DNA of 64,000 nt from Mycolicibacterium peregrinum (GTDB lineage Bacteria > Actinomycetota > Actinomycetes > Mycobacteriales > Mycobacteriaceae): positions 1 through 64,000 of the forward strand of contig NZ_LQPP01000028.1 in the NCBI RefSeq assembly GCF_002102345.1, read 5' to 3'. Shown here piece after piece: positions 22,181-31,976 of the stretch. Made by a program: the position numbers and the translations under genes. The first letter of the stretch is position 1. Every line of letters starts with the position of its first letter. The notes under the pieces were generated by a model that worked only from the letters and a program-made list of their open reading frames with translations, did not search any database and was not told where the DNA came from.

Positions 22181-23499
22181 GCGTTCGTTCCTTCCATACG
22201 CAGCACGCTGTTGATGGTCTGCACCGCGTCGAGATCGGCCAGCGCCTCGACGGTTTCCGAGAGCGCGGCATCGGTGGCCTGGTGGGTGACCACCACGATG
22301 CGGGCGCCGCAGGGCTGACCTTCCTCGTCGACCATGCCCTCCTGGCGCACCTCGGCGATGCTGACCTCGCGCTTGGAGAATTCTGCCGCCACCGCGGACA
22401 ACACGCCTGGTTTGTCCGAGACGTTCATGTTCACGTAGTAGCGGGTCGGGATGAAGCCGATCGGGGCGATCGGCAGCTTGGCGTACTTGGACTCGCGCGG
22501 GCCGCGGCCACCCTGGACGCGGTTGCGCGCGGCCATCACGACGTCGCCCATCACGGCCGACGCGGTGGGGGCGCCGCCGGCGCCCTGGCCGTAGAACATC
22601 AGCCGGCCGGCCGCCTCGGCCTCGACCACCACGGCGTTGAAGGCTCCGTTGACCGCGGCCAGCGGGTGCGTCAACGGCACCAGTGCCGGGTACACGCGTG
22701 CCGAAACACGTTGCTTGCCTTCATCAGTGGTGAGCCGCTCGCAGATGGCCAACAGCTTGATGGTGCAGCCCAGAGCTCGGGCGGACTCGAAGTCGGCCGC
22801 ACTCACCTTGGTGATGCCTTCGCGGTAGACGTCGTCGGCGGTGACCCGGGTGTGGAAGGCGATCGAGGCGAGAATCGCGGCCTTGGCCGCTGCGTCGTAG
22901 CCCTCGACGTCGGCGGTGGGATCGGCCTCGGCATACCCCAGCGCGCTGGCATCAGCCAGTGCCGAGGTGTAATCGGCGCCGGTGCTGTCCATCTCGGACA
23001 GGATGTAGTTGGTGGTGCCGTTGACGATGCCGGCCACCCGCACCACCGTGTCGCCGGCCAGCGACTGGGTCAGCGGTCGGATCACCGGGATCGCGCCGGC
23101 CACAGCGGCTTCGAAATACAGGTCGACGCGCGCCTTTTCGGCGGCCTGCGCCAGTTCCCCGGTGGACTGGGCCATCAGTGCCTTGTTGGCGGTCACCACC
23201 GACTTGCCCTGTTCGAGGGCTGCCAGGATGGCCTTGCGGGCCGGCTTCACCGGGCCCATCAACTCGACCACGATGTCGACGTCGTCGCGCGACACCAGCT
23301 CGACGATGTCGTCGGTGAGCAGGTCCTTGGGCACCCCGCGGTCGCCGGAAACCTTGCGCACCCCGATGCCGCGCACCTCGAGCGGGGCGCCGATGCGGGC
23401 CGCGAGGTCAGCGGCACTCTCGTTGATGATGCGCACCACTTCGCTGCCGACGTTGCCGAGCCCCAGTACCGCTACGCCGATGGGCTTCTCACCACTCAT
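22177..23499 (-). CDS. hom: homoserine dehydrogenase
   Basis: NAD(P)H-dependent reduction of aspartate semialdehyde to homoserine, the branch to Thr and Met. The 440-residue enzyme has the Rossmann loop [15 protein letters not shown] (about 8-22), a catalytic lysine region and the [10 protein letters not shown] segment, and a C-terminal ACT domain (about 360-440) with [13 protein letters not shown] that normally gives threonine feedback inhibition. The frame opens upstream, but the ATG at 23499 (MSGEKPIGV) overlaps the lysA stop as ATGA. It is monofunctional, not fused to aspartokinase. Confidence 0.97.
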
Positions 23500-24920
23500 T
23501 GACCACTCACCTCCAGGCTCAAAAGATCGTCGACAGTCTCCCGTCGGAGCACCAGCCGCGACTTGCCGTCCTTCACGGCCACCACGGCGGGCCGGCACAG
23601 CAGGTTGTACCGGCTCGACATCGAATAGCAGTAGGCACCGGTGGCGGCGACGGCCAGCAGATCACCGGGCGCGATGTCGTCGGACACCCAGGTGTCGCGG
23701 ACCACGATGTCGCCGGTCTCGCAATGCTTGCCGACGATGCGCGCCAGAGTCGCGGCTGCGTCGCTGGTCCGGGACACCAGCCGGGCGTCATACTCGGCGT
23801 CGTACAGCGCCGGGCGGATGTTGTCGCTCATCCCGCCGTCGACGCTCACATAGCGTCGCTGTGCGGTGGCGCTGATCGCCACGTCTTTCACCGTGCCGAC
23901 CTCGTACAGCGTGACAGTCCCCGGACCGGCAATGGCGCGGCCCGGCTCCACCACGAGCTTCGGGGTGGGCAGTCCGACGGCGGCCGATTCGCTGCGCACG
24001 ATGGCCAGCAGTTTGTCGGCCAGCTCCTGCATCGGCGGCGGATCATCTTGCGGTACATAGGAAATACCCAAGCCACCACCGAGGTCGATGACCGACATCT
24101 GCGAGGTCTTCTCGACACCGAATTCGGAGACGACGTCGCGCAGCAGGCCGATCACGCGGTGGGCGGCCACTTCGAATCCGGCCACGTCGAAGATCTGGCT
24201 ACCGACATGGCAGTGCAACCCCACGAGGCGCAGGTTGTCCGTCGCGAACACCTTGCGCACCGCCTCCATCGCCGCACCGCTGGCCAGCGACAGGCCGAAC
24301 TTCTGGTCCTCGTGGGCGGTGGAGATGAACTCGTGGGTGTGTGCCTCCACCCCCGGGGTCACCCGCACCAGCACGTCCTGGACGATGCCCGCCTCCCCGG
24401 CGACCCGGTCCAGGCGCTCAATCTCGATCAGGGAATCGACCACCACATGCCCGACCCCGGCCTTGACGGCCGTGGTGAGCTCGGCGACGGATTTGTTGTT
24501 GCCGTGCAAGGTGATTCGCTCCGGCGGGAAGTCGGCGTGCAGCGCCACCGCCAGCTCTCCCCCGGTCGCGACGTCCAGCGACAGGCCCTCCTGGTTGACC
24601 CAGCGGGCGATCTCACTGCACAGGAACGCCTTGGCCGCGTAGTGCACGTAGTCCCCGCCACCGAAGGCTGCGGCGATGTCTCGGCAACGCGACCGGAAAT
24701 CGTCCTCATCGATCACGAACAACGGGGTGCCGTACTCGGCGGCCAGATCGGTGACCGGTATCCCGGCGATCGACACCACTCCGTTGTCACCGCGAACCAG
24801 GTTGCGCGGCCACACGTTCGGCGCCAGCAGCAGGATCTCGTCAGGAGACTGCGGCTTGGCGGGTGCACCGGCGTGGTGGATCTCGTCGGCGTGCCGGGGG
24901 CCGGCGGGGTGCGCGTTCAC
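23496..24920 (-). CDS. lysA: diaminopimelate decarboxylase
   Basis: Decarboxylates meso-diaminopimelate to lysine. The 474-residue fold-type III PLP enzyme has the Schiff-base Lys97 in [10 protein letters not shown], the GGGLGISY phosphate loop (about 281-288) and the C-terminal DIAPGD / ATGAYCYSM motifs. It starts at 24920, overlapping the argS stop by 4 bases. Family length is about 420-450; the extra N-terminal 30 residues are common in mycobacterial homologues. Confidence 0.97.
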   Translation of the reverse strand: MNAHPAGPRHADEIHHAGAPAKPQSPDEILLLAPNVWPRNLVRGDNGVVSIAGIPVTDLAAEYGTPLFVIDEDDFRSRCRDIAAAFGGGDYVHYAAKAFLCSEIARWVNQEGLSLDVATGGELAVALHADFPPERITLHGNNKSVAELTTAVKAGVGHVVVDSLIEIERLDRVAGEAGIVQDVLVRVTPGVEAHTHEFISTAHEDQKFGLSLASGAAMEAVRKVFATDNLRLVGLHCHVGSQIFDVAGFEVAAHRVIGLLRDVVSEFGVEKTSQMSVIDLGGGLGISYVPQDDPPPMQELADKLLAIVRSESAAVGLPTPKLVVEPGRAIAGPGTVTLYEVGTVKDVAISATAQRRYVSVDGGMSDNIRPALYDAEYDARLVSRTSDAAATLARIVGKHCETGDIVVRDTWVSDDIAPGDLLAVAATGAYCYSMSSRYNLLCRPAVVAVKDGKSRLVLRRETVDDLLSLEVSGQ

Positions 24921-26566
24921 ATGCGCTCCGGGGCGGTCACACCGAGGATGCCCAGACCGTTGGCGATCACCTGGCGGGTGGCCTCACACAGGGCGAGCCG
25001 GGCCGCGTTCAGGTCGCCCGCTTCCTCGTCGCCCTGCGGCAGCACGCGGCAGGCGTCGTAGAACCGGTGGTAGTCGCCGGCCAGGTCTTCCAGGTACCGG
25101 CACACGCGGTGCGGTTCCCGCAGTGCGGCAGCGGCTTTGAGCACCCGGGGGAACTCGCCCAGGTTACGGATCAGGATGCCCTCTTTCTCGTGGGACAACA
25201 GATCCAGGTGCGCGGTGTCGGCAGCGACGCCGAGATCGGCGGCGTTGCGCGCCAGCGCGGACAGCCGGGCGTGCGCGTATTGCACGTAGTAGACCGGGTT
25301 TTCGCTGGACGCACTGGACCACAACGCCAGGTCGATGTCGATCGGGGTGTCCACCGAGGAGCGGATCAGTGAGTACCGGGCGGCGTCGACGCCGATGGCC
25401 TCGACGAGATCGTCGAGGGTGATCACAGTGCCCGCCCGCTTGCTCATCCGGACCGGCTGCCCGTCGCGGACCAGGTTGACCATCTGGCCGATCAGCACCT
25501 CGACGGTCGCGGGATCCTCGCCCAGTGCAGCCGCGACAGCCTTGAGCCGGGCGATGTAACCGTGATGGTCGGCGCCGAGCATGTAGATGCACAGGTCGAA
25601 CCCGCGCTCGCGCTTGTCCAGGTAGTAGGCGATGTCACCGGCGACATACGCCGGGTTGCCGTCGCTCTTGATGACGACGCGGTCCTTGTCATCACCGAAT
25701 TCGGTGGTGCGCAACCAGGTTGCGCCGTCCTTTTCGTAGATGCTGCCGGTCTCACGGAGCTTGGCGATGGCCTGCTCGACGCGACCGGACGTGTGCATCG
25801 AGTCTTCATGGGTGTAGACGTCGAAGTCGGTGCCGAACTCGTGCAGGGATTCCTTGATGTGGGTGAACATCAGGTCGACGCCGACCTCACGGAACACTTC
25901 CTGCTGCTGCTCGGCGGGCAGGTCCATCACATCAGGCCGCTTGGCCTGCACGGACGCGGCGATGTCGGTGATGTAGGCACCGGCGTAGCCGTCCTCCGGG
26001 GCCGGCTCTCCCTTGGCGGCGGCGACCAATGAGCGGGCGAACCGGTCGATCTGGGCGCCGTGGTCGTTGAAGTAGTACTCGCGGGTGACGTCGGCACCCT
26101 GCGTGGTCAGCAGCCGGCCCAGCGCGTCGCCGACCGCGGCCCAACGGGTGCCACCGATGTGGATGGGTCCGGTCGGATTGGCCGAGACGAACTCGAGGTT
26201 GACCTTCTCGCTCAGCTCAGCGGAGTTGCCGTAGGCCGTGCCCGCGTCGAGCACGTTGGTGACGATGACGCCCTGCGCCGAGGCCTCGATGCGCAGGTTC
26301 ACGAAGCCGGGGCCGGCGACCTCGGCGGCGGCGATGCCGTCGGCCGCGGTCAGCGCGGTGGCCAGCCAGCCGGCCAGCTCGCGCGGGTTGACGCCGACCT
26401 TCTTACCGAGCTGCAGCGCGAGGTTGGTCGCGTAGTCGCCGTGCTCAAGGTTGCGCGGGCGCTCGACCGTGACGGTGTCGGGCAACGCGGCGGTGTCCAG
26501 GTCGTGTTCGGTCAGCACTGCGGCGGCAGTAGCCTTGAGCAGCTCTGCAAGGTCGGCGGGGGTCAC
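24917..26566 (-). CDS. argS: arginyl-tRNA synthetase
   Basis: Class I synthetase that charges tRNA-Arg. The 549-residue protein has the N-terminal Add1 domain (about 1-85), the HIGH-type motif [17 protein letters not shown] (about 130-146), the KMSK-type RMSKRAGT (about 341-348, degenerate as usual in ArgRS) and the C-terminal anticodon-binding helical domain. The start is a GTG at 26566. It heads the lysA-hom-thrC-thrB unit, and a tRNA-Arg gene lies 105 bases away on the other strand. Confidence 0.97.
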   Translation of the reverse strand: MTPADLAELLKATAAAVLTEHDLDTAALPDTVTVERPRNLEHGDYATNLALQLGKKVGVNPRELAGWLATALTAADGIAAAEVAGPGFVNLRIEASAQGVIVTNVLDAGTAYGNSAELSEKVNLEFVSANPTGPIHIGGTRWAAVGDALGRLLTTQGADVTREYYFNDHGAQIDRFARSLVAAAKGEPAPEDGYAGAYITDIAASVQAKRPDVMDLPAEQQQEVFREVGVDLMFTHIKESLHEFGTDFDVYTHEDSMHTSGRVEQAIAKLRETGSIYEKDGATWLRTTEFGDDKDRVVIKSDGNPAYVAGDIAYYLDKRERGFDLCIYMLGADHHGYIARLKAVAAALGEDPATVEVLIGQMVNLVRDGQPVRMSKRAGTVITLDDLVEAIGVDAARYSLIRSSVDTPIDIDLALWSSASSENPVYYVQYAHARLSALARNAADLGVAADTAHLDLLSHEKEGILIRNLGEFPRVLKAAAALREPHRVCRYLEDLAGDYHRFYDACRVLPQGDEEAGDLNAARLALCEATRQVIANGLGILGVTAPERM

Positions 26567-26671
26567 GAGGGTCCATCCTATGGTCTGGGGTCCCCGCGCC
26601 CCGAATCCGTATTCGCTCTTCTATGCGCTACGCTATGCAAGCCCAATCGGCGCAGCTGATCTTCAGCCCGC

Positions 26672-26744
26672 GCCCCCGTAGCTCAGGGGATAGAGCGTCT
26701 GCCTCCGGAGCAGAAGGCCGCAGGTTCGAATCCTGCCGGGGGCA
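26672..26744 (+). tRNA. tRNA-Arg (anticodon CCG)
   Basis: A full cloverleaf of 73 bases: acceptor GCCCCCG/CGGGGGC with discriminator A, D-arm GCTCAGGGGATAGAGC, anticodon arm TCTGC-CTCCGGA-GCAGA giving CCG, and T-arm GCAGG-TTCGAAT-CCTGC. It reads CGG, a frequent Arg codon at this GC content. The CCA end is not encoded. It lies divergently beside argS, its own charging enzyme. Confidence 0.97.
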
Positions 26745-26778
26745 CTCTTCAAAATTACCTTCTACCTGCTCAAACAGG

Positions 26779-27192
26779 TCATGCCGGGCTGTTGATGCCC
26801 TTCGCCCACGCCCATGCGGTCAACCGCCAGCCGTCGGCACCGTTGCGAAGCGCGACCGTGAAGACTCCCCCGATCTGCACGATCTGCCGACCGTTGAGGT
26901 CGAACGTCATCGTGGCTGGGACGACGACGTATCCGGATTCCCCGGTGACGTTCACGTGCCGCGGCTCGTCGAGAGCGATCTGATAATCGGACGCGCCGAG
27001 GTGCTCCCCCTCGGCGAGGACGTCGCGCCACCAGTCCTGGGTGGCGGTCGGCCCCTGCCACACATGCGGCGCCATACCGTCGAGGATCTGCATCGGATCG
27101 GCGCAGACCGCGGCCAACGCGTCGACGTCGGCCCGGTTGAAAGCATCGACGTACCGGCGGACCGCCGCCATCGGATCGTTCGGCTCGGACAT
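26779..27192 (-). CDS. SnoaL/NTF2-like domain protein
   Basis: A 137-residue single-domain protein of the NTF2-like cone fold (AAVRRYVDAFNRADVDALAA at about 9-28, VWQGPTATQDWW at about 44-55, and a C-terminal FTVALRNGADGWRLTAWAW strand pair). Members include hydrolases, isomerases and binding proteins; no catalytic set can be assigned here. It is divergent from the acyl-CoA dehydrogenase gene, with a perfect AT-rich palindrome between them, so it may share that gene's regulation. Confidence 0.85.
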   Translation of the reverse strand: MSEPNDPMAAVRRYVDAFNRADVDALAAVCADPMQILDGMAPHVWQGPTATQDWWRDVLAEGEHLGASDYQIALDEPRHVNVTGESGYVVVPATMTFDLNGRQIVQIGGVFTVALRNGADGWRLTAWAWAKGINSPA

Positions 27193-27202
27193 ACTCGCAC
27201 TC

Positions 27203-27220
27203 TATAGAATATTTTCTATA
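27203..27220. promoter_or_regulatory. AT-rich palindromic operator, probable GntR/FCD site
   Basis: TATAGAA-TATT-TTCTATA is an 18-base palindrome in a GC-rich background, 24 bases before the acyl-CoA dehydrogenase GTG and 11 bases before the SnoaL start. A GntR gene is in the adjacent operon, making it the likely ligand of this site and a regulator of both directions. Confidence 0.7.
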
Positions 27221-27243
27221 AAGTTCATGGAAGGGATGCCGCA

Positions 27244-28401
27244 GTGATCACGTTGTCCGCCGAAGAGCAGGCCATCGTCAGTACCGTCCGCGACTTCGTC
27301 GACAAGCAGGTCCGGCCCGTGGTCCGCGAACTCGAGCACACGAACACCTATCCCGAAGAACTCATCGACGCGATGAAGGAGCTGGGCATCTTCGGGCTGG
27401 CGATCCCGGAACCCTATGGCTTCGCCGCGGTTTCGATGCCCTGCTATGCGCAGGTCACCGAAGAGCTCGCACGCGGCTGGATGAGCCTGGCCGGCGCCAT
27501 GGGCGGGCACACCGTGGTCTCGAAACTGTTGTTGCAGTTCGGCACCGAGGAGCAGAAAGACAAGTATCTGCCCCGGATGGCCACCGGCGAGCTACGGGCC
27601 ACGATGGCACTCACCGAACCCGGTGGCGGCTCCGACCTGCAGGCCATGCGCACCGTCGCCACGAAGGACGAGTCCGGCTATCTGATCAACGGGTCGAAGA
27701 CCTGGATCAGCAATGCCCGCAAGGCCGGCCTCGTGGCGCTGTTGTGCAAGACCGATCCGGCCGCCACACCCGCCCACAAGGGCGTGTCGATCCTGTTGGT
27801 GGAGAAGGTTCCCGGCTTCACGGTCTCGAAGGACCTGCCGAAACTGGGATACAAGGGCGTCGAGAGTTGTGAGATCAATTTTGTTGACTGCCATGTGGAT
27901 TCGAATGCACTGCTGGGCGGCGTCGAAGGACGCGGCTTCGCCCAGATGATGAAGGGACTTGAAGTCGGCCGGATCCAGGTCGCGGCCCGGGCGACCGGTG
28001 TGGCCCGCGCCGCCTTCGACGACGCACTGCGGTACGCGCAGGACCGGGAGAGCTTCGGTGTGCCGATCTGGCAGCACCAATCGGTCGGCAACATGCTCGC
28101 CGACATGGGCACAAAGCTGTACGCCGCACGCAGCCTCCTGCTGGATGCGGCCGAGCGGATCGATGCGGGGGGCCGCTGCGACATGGAGGCCGGTATGGCC
28201 AAGCTGTTCGCTTCCGAGACAGCGATGGAGATCGCACTGAACGCGGTGCGGATCCACGGCGGCTACGGATATTCGACCGAGTACGACGTCGAACGCTACT
28301 TCCGTGACGCGCCGCTGATGATCGTCGGCGAAGGAACCAACGAGATCCAGCGCGGCGTGATCGCCAAGCAACTGGTCAAACGCGGCGGAATCGACATCTG
28401 A
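27244..28401 (+). CDS. acyl-CoA dehydrogenase
   Basis: FAD enzyme that introduces a 2,3 double bond into an acyl-CoA. The 385-residue protein has the FAD/substrate motif ALTEPGGGSDLQAMRTVA (about 122-139), the middle beta-domain segment GSKTWISNARKAG (about 150-162) and the C-terminal block RIHGGYGYSTEYDVERYFRD (about 338-357). The catalytic Glu sits in IVGEGTNEIQRGV (about 360-372). The start is a GTG with GAAGGGA upstream. It is co-transcribed with the GntR gene 10 bases on. The substrate chain is not evident; short or branched acyl groups are plausible. Confidence 0.93.
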   Translation: MITLSAEEQAIVSTVRDFVDKQVRPVVRELEHTNTYPEELIDAMKELGIFGLAIPEPYGFAAVSMPCYAQVTEELARGWMSLAGAMGGHTVVSKLLLQFGTEEQKDKYLPRMATGELRATMALTEPGGGSDLQAMRTVATKDESGYLINGSKTWISNARKAGLVALLCKTDPAATPAHKGVSILLVEKVPGFTVSKDLPKLGYKGVESCEINFVDCHVDSNALLGGVEGRGFAQMMKGLEVGRIQVAARATGVARAAFDDALRYAQDRESFGVPIWQHQSVGNMLADMGTKLYAARSLLLDAAERIDAGGRCDMEAGMAKLFASETAMEIALNAVRIHGGYGYSTEYDVERYFRDAPLMIVGEGTNEIQRGVIAKQLVKRGGIDI

Positions 28402-28411
28402 GGCCGCTGGC

Positions 28412-29098
28412 ATGATCGGGAATTCGAAGAGACGCACGCCGATGCGGCTGTCCGATGTCGCCGCGGCCCACGTTCGCGAGCTCATCGTCTCGGGGCAGCT
28501 GCACTCCGGAGAATTCATCCGTCCGGAGACTGTCGCCGATGAACTCGGGATCAGCGCCACCCCGGCGCGCGAAGGCCTGCTGCAACTGCAGACCGAAGGC
28601 TTTCTGTCCGTCGAGCCTCGGCGCGGCTTCATGGTGACCGCCCTGTCGAGCGACGACATCCGCGACATCTACGACGCGCAGGCACTGTTGGGCGGTGAAC
28701 TCACCGCCCGTACGGCCGCGACGATCACCCCGGCAATGGTCGACGAACTCGAGCGCATCCAGGATGCGCTCGAAAATGCTGCTGCCAACCGTGATTTCGA
28801 CGAGGAAGAACGTCTCAACCATCAGTTCCACGCCCTCATCTACCGGCTGAGCGGATCACGCAAGATGCGCTGGCTGATCAAGACGACGCTGTCCTACGCA
28901 CCGCGAAAGTTCTTCGCCGCGGTGGAAGGGTGGCCCGAGGCCTCGGCCCAGGATCACCGCGCCATCATCGAGCACCTGCGGGCAGGCGACCCCGAGCAGG
29001 CCCGTGCTGCCATGGCCGGTCACATCCGCAATGCCGGAGCACTGCTCGCCGAGCATCTCGCTCAGGACGAATCCTCCCCCGGCAAAGTCCGCCCCTAG
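28412..29098 (+). CDS. GntR-family regulator (FCD domain)
   Basis: A 228-residue regulator with an N-terminal winged helix (LIVSGQLHSGEFIRPETVAD through ISATPAREGLLQLQ, about 24-58) and a C-terminal all-helical FCD domain (about 90-215) that usually binds a carboxylate ligand through Asp/His residues and a metal. It lies immediately after the acyl-CoA dehydrogenase gene; the palindrome at 27203-27220 is its probable operator. An internal ATG at 28442 is an alternative start. Confidence 0.92.
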   Translation: MIGNSKRRTPMRLSDVAAAHVRELIVSGQLHSGEFIRPETVADELGISATPAREGLLQLQTEGFLSVEPRRGFMVTALSSDDIRDIYDAQALLGGELTARTAATITPAMVDELERIQDALENAAANRDFDEEERLNHQFHALIYRLSGSRKMRWLIKTTLSYAPRKFFAAVEGWPEASAQDHRAIIEHLRAGDPEQARAAMAGHIRNAGALLAEHLAQDESSPGKVRP

Positions 29099-29257
29099 AC
29101 AGGGAAGCGATCTTGAAGTTGGTTGTTCGCGTGCGCAAACAAACCTTCAGCAAACTGCGCCGGAGGTATACAGTGGCTCCATCGCGTCGGCTTTCGACCA
29201 GAGGCGCGGGAGCGGTGGTGGTGATCAGGGGGAGGAACCCTCCAACACCGCCCACGT

Positions 29258-29294
29258 ATCAGTGGTGGTCCGTTTACAGCGGATCACCACTGAT
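29258..29294. terminator. hairpin terminator of the sulfonate-type ABC operon
   Basis: Arms ATCAGTGGTGGTCCG and CGGATCACCACTGAT pair over 15 positions with one G-T wobble around a 7-base loop. It starts 4 bases after the ABC ATPase stop (minus strand) and may also catch transcripts from the GntR gene. The 160 bases between this hairpin and the GntR stop show nothing I can name. Confidence 0.75.
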
Positions 29295-29298
29295 CTGT

Positions 29299-30042
29299 TT
29301 AGGGCCCTTCGCCCGCCCCCACCCCGAGCGCAGCGAGCAGCGCCTCGCGATGCGCGACGAACTCGGGGTTGCGGTAGGTACGGGCGCCGGGAGTCTGAAA
29401 ATCCAGGTGTCGATCGACGACAAACGATCCACCGTCGAGAACCAGGACCCGGTCGGCGAGGGTGACCGCCTCGTCGACATCGTGCGTCACCAGCAGCACC
29501 CCGGGCTCGTACTTCGCGCACAACTCCTTGAGCAGGTGGTGCATCCGAACCCGCGTGAGCGCATCGAGCGCCCCGAAAGGTTCGTCGGCCAGCAGCAGCG
29601 CGGGATTGCGCACCAGTGACCGGGCCAGTGCCACACGCTGTTGTTCACCGCCGGACAGCTCGTACGGCCAGGCCCGCTCACGCCCGGCCAGGCCGACGTC
29701 TGCGAGCACCGCGCTCGCCCGTTGTCTGACCTCACGGCCGGACAACCCGAGCGCGACGTTGTCGAGCACCCGCGACCACGGCAGCAGCCGGGAATCCTGG
29801 AACACCACCGACACATCGCGGGCGACGAACAAGTCCCCCGTGCCGGCCACCCCGTGATCCAACCCGGCCAGGGCGCGCAGCAGTGTGCTCTTACCGGAGC
29901 CGCTGCGTCCCAGCAGGGCCACGAATTCACCCTTGCGGATCGTAAGGTCCACCGAATCGAGAATCGTTGAGCCACTGAAAGATCGACTCAGTTGCCGAAC
30001 GACGGCGACTTCCTCGGTCAGGTTCCCAGCGCGCGCCGCCAC
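29299..30042 (-). CDS. ABC transporter ATPase (SsuB/TauB type)
   Basis: Cytosolic ATPase of a sulfonate/nitrate/taurine-type importer. The roughly 247-residue protein has Walker A GRSGSGKSTL, the Q-loop VFQDSRLLPW, the signature LSGGEQQRVALARSLVR and Walker B LLLADEPFGALD. The frame opens further upstream, but a GTG at 30042 with GAGAGGAG nine bases ahead gives a normal N-terminus and a 25-base overlap with the permease gene. The PFGALD motif and the C-terminal form match the SsuB/TauB subgroup. Confidence 0.92.
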   Translation of the reverse strand: MAARAGNLTEEVAVVRQLSRSFSGSTILDSVDLTIRKGEFVALLGRSGSGKSTLLRALAGLDHGVAGTGDLFVARDVSVVFQDSRLLPWSRVLDNVALGLSGREVRQRASAVLADVGLAGRERAWPYELSGGEQQRVALARSLVRNPALLLADEPFGALDALTRVRMHHLLKELCAKYEPGVLLVTHDVDEAVTLADRVLVLDGGSFVVDRHLDFQTPGARTYRNPEFVAHREALLAALGVGAGEGP

Positions 30043-30899
30043 GACAACGCTCTCCTCTCGACGGCGCGGACCGCGTAGTCGCCGGTGAGCCCGAACACCG
30101 CGTAGACCAACAGACCGACCACCACGATGTCCAGCTGTCCGTAGAGGCGGGCCTGGGTCATCAGATACCCGATACCACTGGTGGCATTGACCTGTTCGAC
30201 GACGACCAGCGCGGTCCACGAGATGGTGACCGCAAGCCGCAGCCCGGTGAAGAAGCCGGGCAGCGCACCGGGTATGGCCACCTTGCGGATGAACTGGCCG
30301 CGGGAAAGACCAACGGTTTCAGCAAGTTCCACGTGACGCAGGTCCACACCCTTGAGCTGTGCAGTGGTATTGATGTAGACGGGAATCAGGACGCTCGTGG
30401 CGATGATGATGATCTTCATGGTGTCGCCGATGCCGAACCAGATGATCGCCAGCGGGATGATCGCCAGGGTCGGCACCGCGCGTTTGACCTGGACCGGCCC
30501 ATCGACGATCGCCTCCCCGATGCGGCTCAACCCGGAGATCAGCGACAGCGCCAGGCCGAGCGTCACCCCGATGGCCAGCGAGATCGACGCCAGTTTCAGG
30601 GAAGCCAGGATGTTTGTGGGCAACCGGCCGTCCGACCACATCTCACCGGCGGTGCGCAGGATGTCCAGCGGCGGCGGCAGGGTGCGCGGATCGAGAATCC
30701 CCAGTTGTGAGGTGACGATCCAGACGACAACGAGCAGAAGCGGTCCGATGGCCAACGACGCCGGGATGGCGCGTCCGGGCCCAAGCCTCCGGCGACGCTG
30801 CGTGCCCGACCGATGTTCCAGATTCGGATAATCCTGACGCCCAGCGGCTCCCGCCTCCGCTGTCACCGTCGAAGCGGGTGCCGTCTGGACGGTGGTCAC
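30018..30899 (-). CDS. ABC transporter permease (SsuC/TauC type)
   Basis: Membrane subunit of the same importer, 293 residues with about six helices. The EAA-like coupling loop (ETVGLSRGQFIRKVAIPGAL, about 200-219) contacts the ATPase, and the segment AIIWFGIGDTMKIIIIATSV is typical of sulfonate/taurine/nitrate permeases. The N-terminal 40 residues are hydrophilic. It overlaps the binding-protein gene by 4 bases and the ATPase gene by 25, so the three are one unit. Confidence 0.92.
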   Translation of the reverse strand: MTTVQTAPASTVTAEAGAAGRQDYPNLEHRSGTQRRRRLGPGRAIPASLAIGPLLLVVVWIVTSQLGILDPRTLPPPLDILRTAGEMWSDGRLPTNILASLKLASISLAIGVTLGLALSLISGLSRIGEAIVDGPVQVKRAVPTLAIIPLAIIWFGIGDTMKIIIIATSVLIPVYINTTAQLKGVDLRHVELAETVGLSRGQFIRKVAIPGALPGFFTGLRLAVTISWTALVVVEQVNATSGIGYLMTQARLYGQLDIVVVGLLVYAVFGLTGDYAVRAVERRALSWRRALGT

Positions 30900-31963
30900 T
30901 GCTTGCCCGTCGACGTCGCGTTGAGATCGGCGAACCTGGAATCGAATTCGTCCTTCGCGTGCAACTCTTTCCCGGAGAACGCGCCGGCCTGCTGAAGCAG
31001 GTCGATGGTCTCCTGCTGGGTGTTGATCAGCTCATCCGTGAACCCCGGTACGGAGGATTTACCGTCGGCCGCGGCGATGGCCTTGGCATCCTCCGGGCTG
31101 ACCTTCTGATCCTTGATCAGGTACTCGTCGATCCAGGTCTGCTTGTTGTCATTGAGCCACTGCTCGGCGCGATACCAGGCGATCACGAATTCGCGGATGG
31201 CCGCCGCGCGGGCGGGGTCGGACAGCGCTTCCCGACTGGCGTAGACGTAATACAACCCGGGGTAGGCGCCCGGGGCGTTGGGGATTTCGATGCTCCCCTC
31301 CCCCTGGGTGGAAGCGAGATAGCGAACCCGGTCCGGTTGCTTGAGCACCGCGGCGTTGACCTGTTCGGCCCGCAGGCCGTCGGCGAACTCGGCCAGACCC
31401 AGATTGATCGGCTGTACGTCCTTGATGCTTAGGCCGACCGACTTCAGGTTGCGCAGCACGACCGCCTGTTGCGCTGTGCCCTCGTTGATCGCAATCTTCT
31501 TGCCCGCCAGGTCTTTCAGCGATTTGATGCCCGAACCCGGCGAGGTTGCCAGCACCAGTCCGTTTCCGTCGTACTTGACCGCCCCGACGATGGGCACTCC
31601 GGCGTCCGAGTACTGCGCGAGGATCGGCGGGACGTCGCCGACCCGCCCCAGTTGCGCATTGCCCGACCGGATCGCCTCGAGGCGTAGCGGGCCGCTGCTG
31701 AAGTTGGCGTAGGTCACGTCGGCGCTCAGCCGGTCCTGCTCACCGGAGAGTTTGAACAGGGTCTTGAGCCGGTTGGCGTCATCAGCCACCACCAGCGTGG
31801 TCCCCTTCGGCACCGCCACCGGAATCGGTGCGTCGGCCGACAGTCCGCCGCTGCCTTGCGCCCCGGATCCGGACGACTGGCAGCCGGCTACCAGTCCCGC
31901 GACGAGGCCGGCGGCGACGATCGCGCGGGTCATGCGGGTCAAGCGGGTCAACGGATTACGCAT
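30896..31963 (-). CDS. ABC substrate-binding lipoprotein (SsuA type)
   Basis: Periplasm-side binding protein of the importer, 355 residues. The N-terminus is a lipoprotein signal ending in LVAGC (Cys at about 28), then a short Ser/Gly linker and a two-lobed NMT1/SsuA-like domain (SGNAQLGRVGDVPPILAQYS at about 98-117). The ligand is not certain: sulfonates, sulfate esters or related sulfur compounds fit the monooxygenase next door. Confidence 0.9.
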   Translation of the reverse strand: MRNPLTRLTRMTRAIVAAGLVAGLVAGCQSSGSGAQGSGGLSADAPIPVAVPKGTTLVVADDANRLKTLFKLSGEQDRLSADVTYANFSSGPLRLEAIRSGNAQLGRVGDVPPILAQYSDAGVPIVGAVKYDGNGLVLATSPGSGIKSLKDLAGKKIAINEGTAQQAVVLRNLKSVGLSIKDVQPINLGLAEFADGLRAEQVNAAVLKQPDRVRYLASTQGEGSIEIPNAPGAYPGLYYVYASREALSDPARAAAIREFVIAWYRAEQWLNDNKQTWIDEYLIKDQKVSPEDAKAIAAADGKSSVPGFTDELINTQQETIDLLQQAGAFSGKELHAKDEFDSRFADLNATSTGKQ

Positions 31964-31976
31964 ATCAGGTTCCCTG

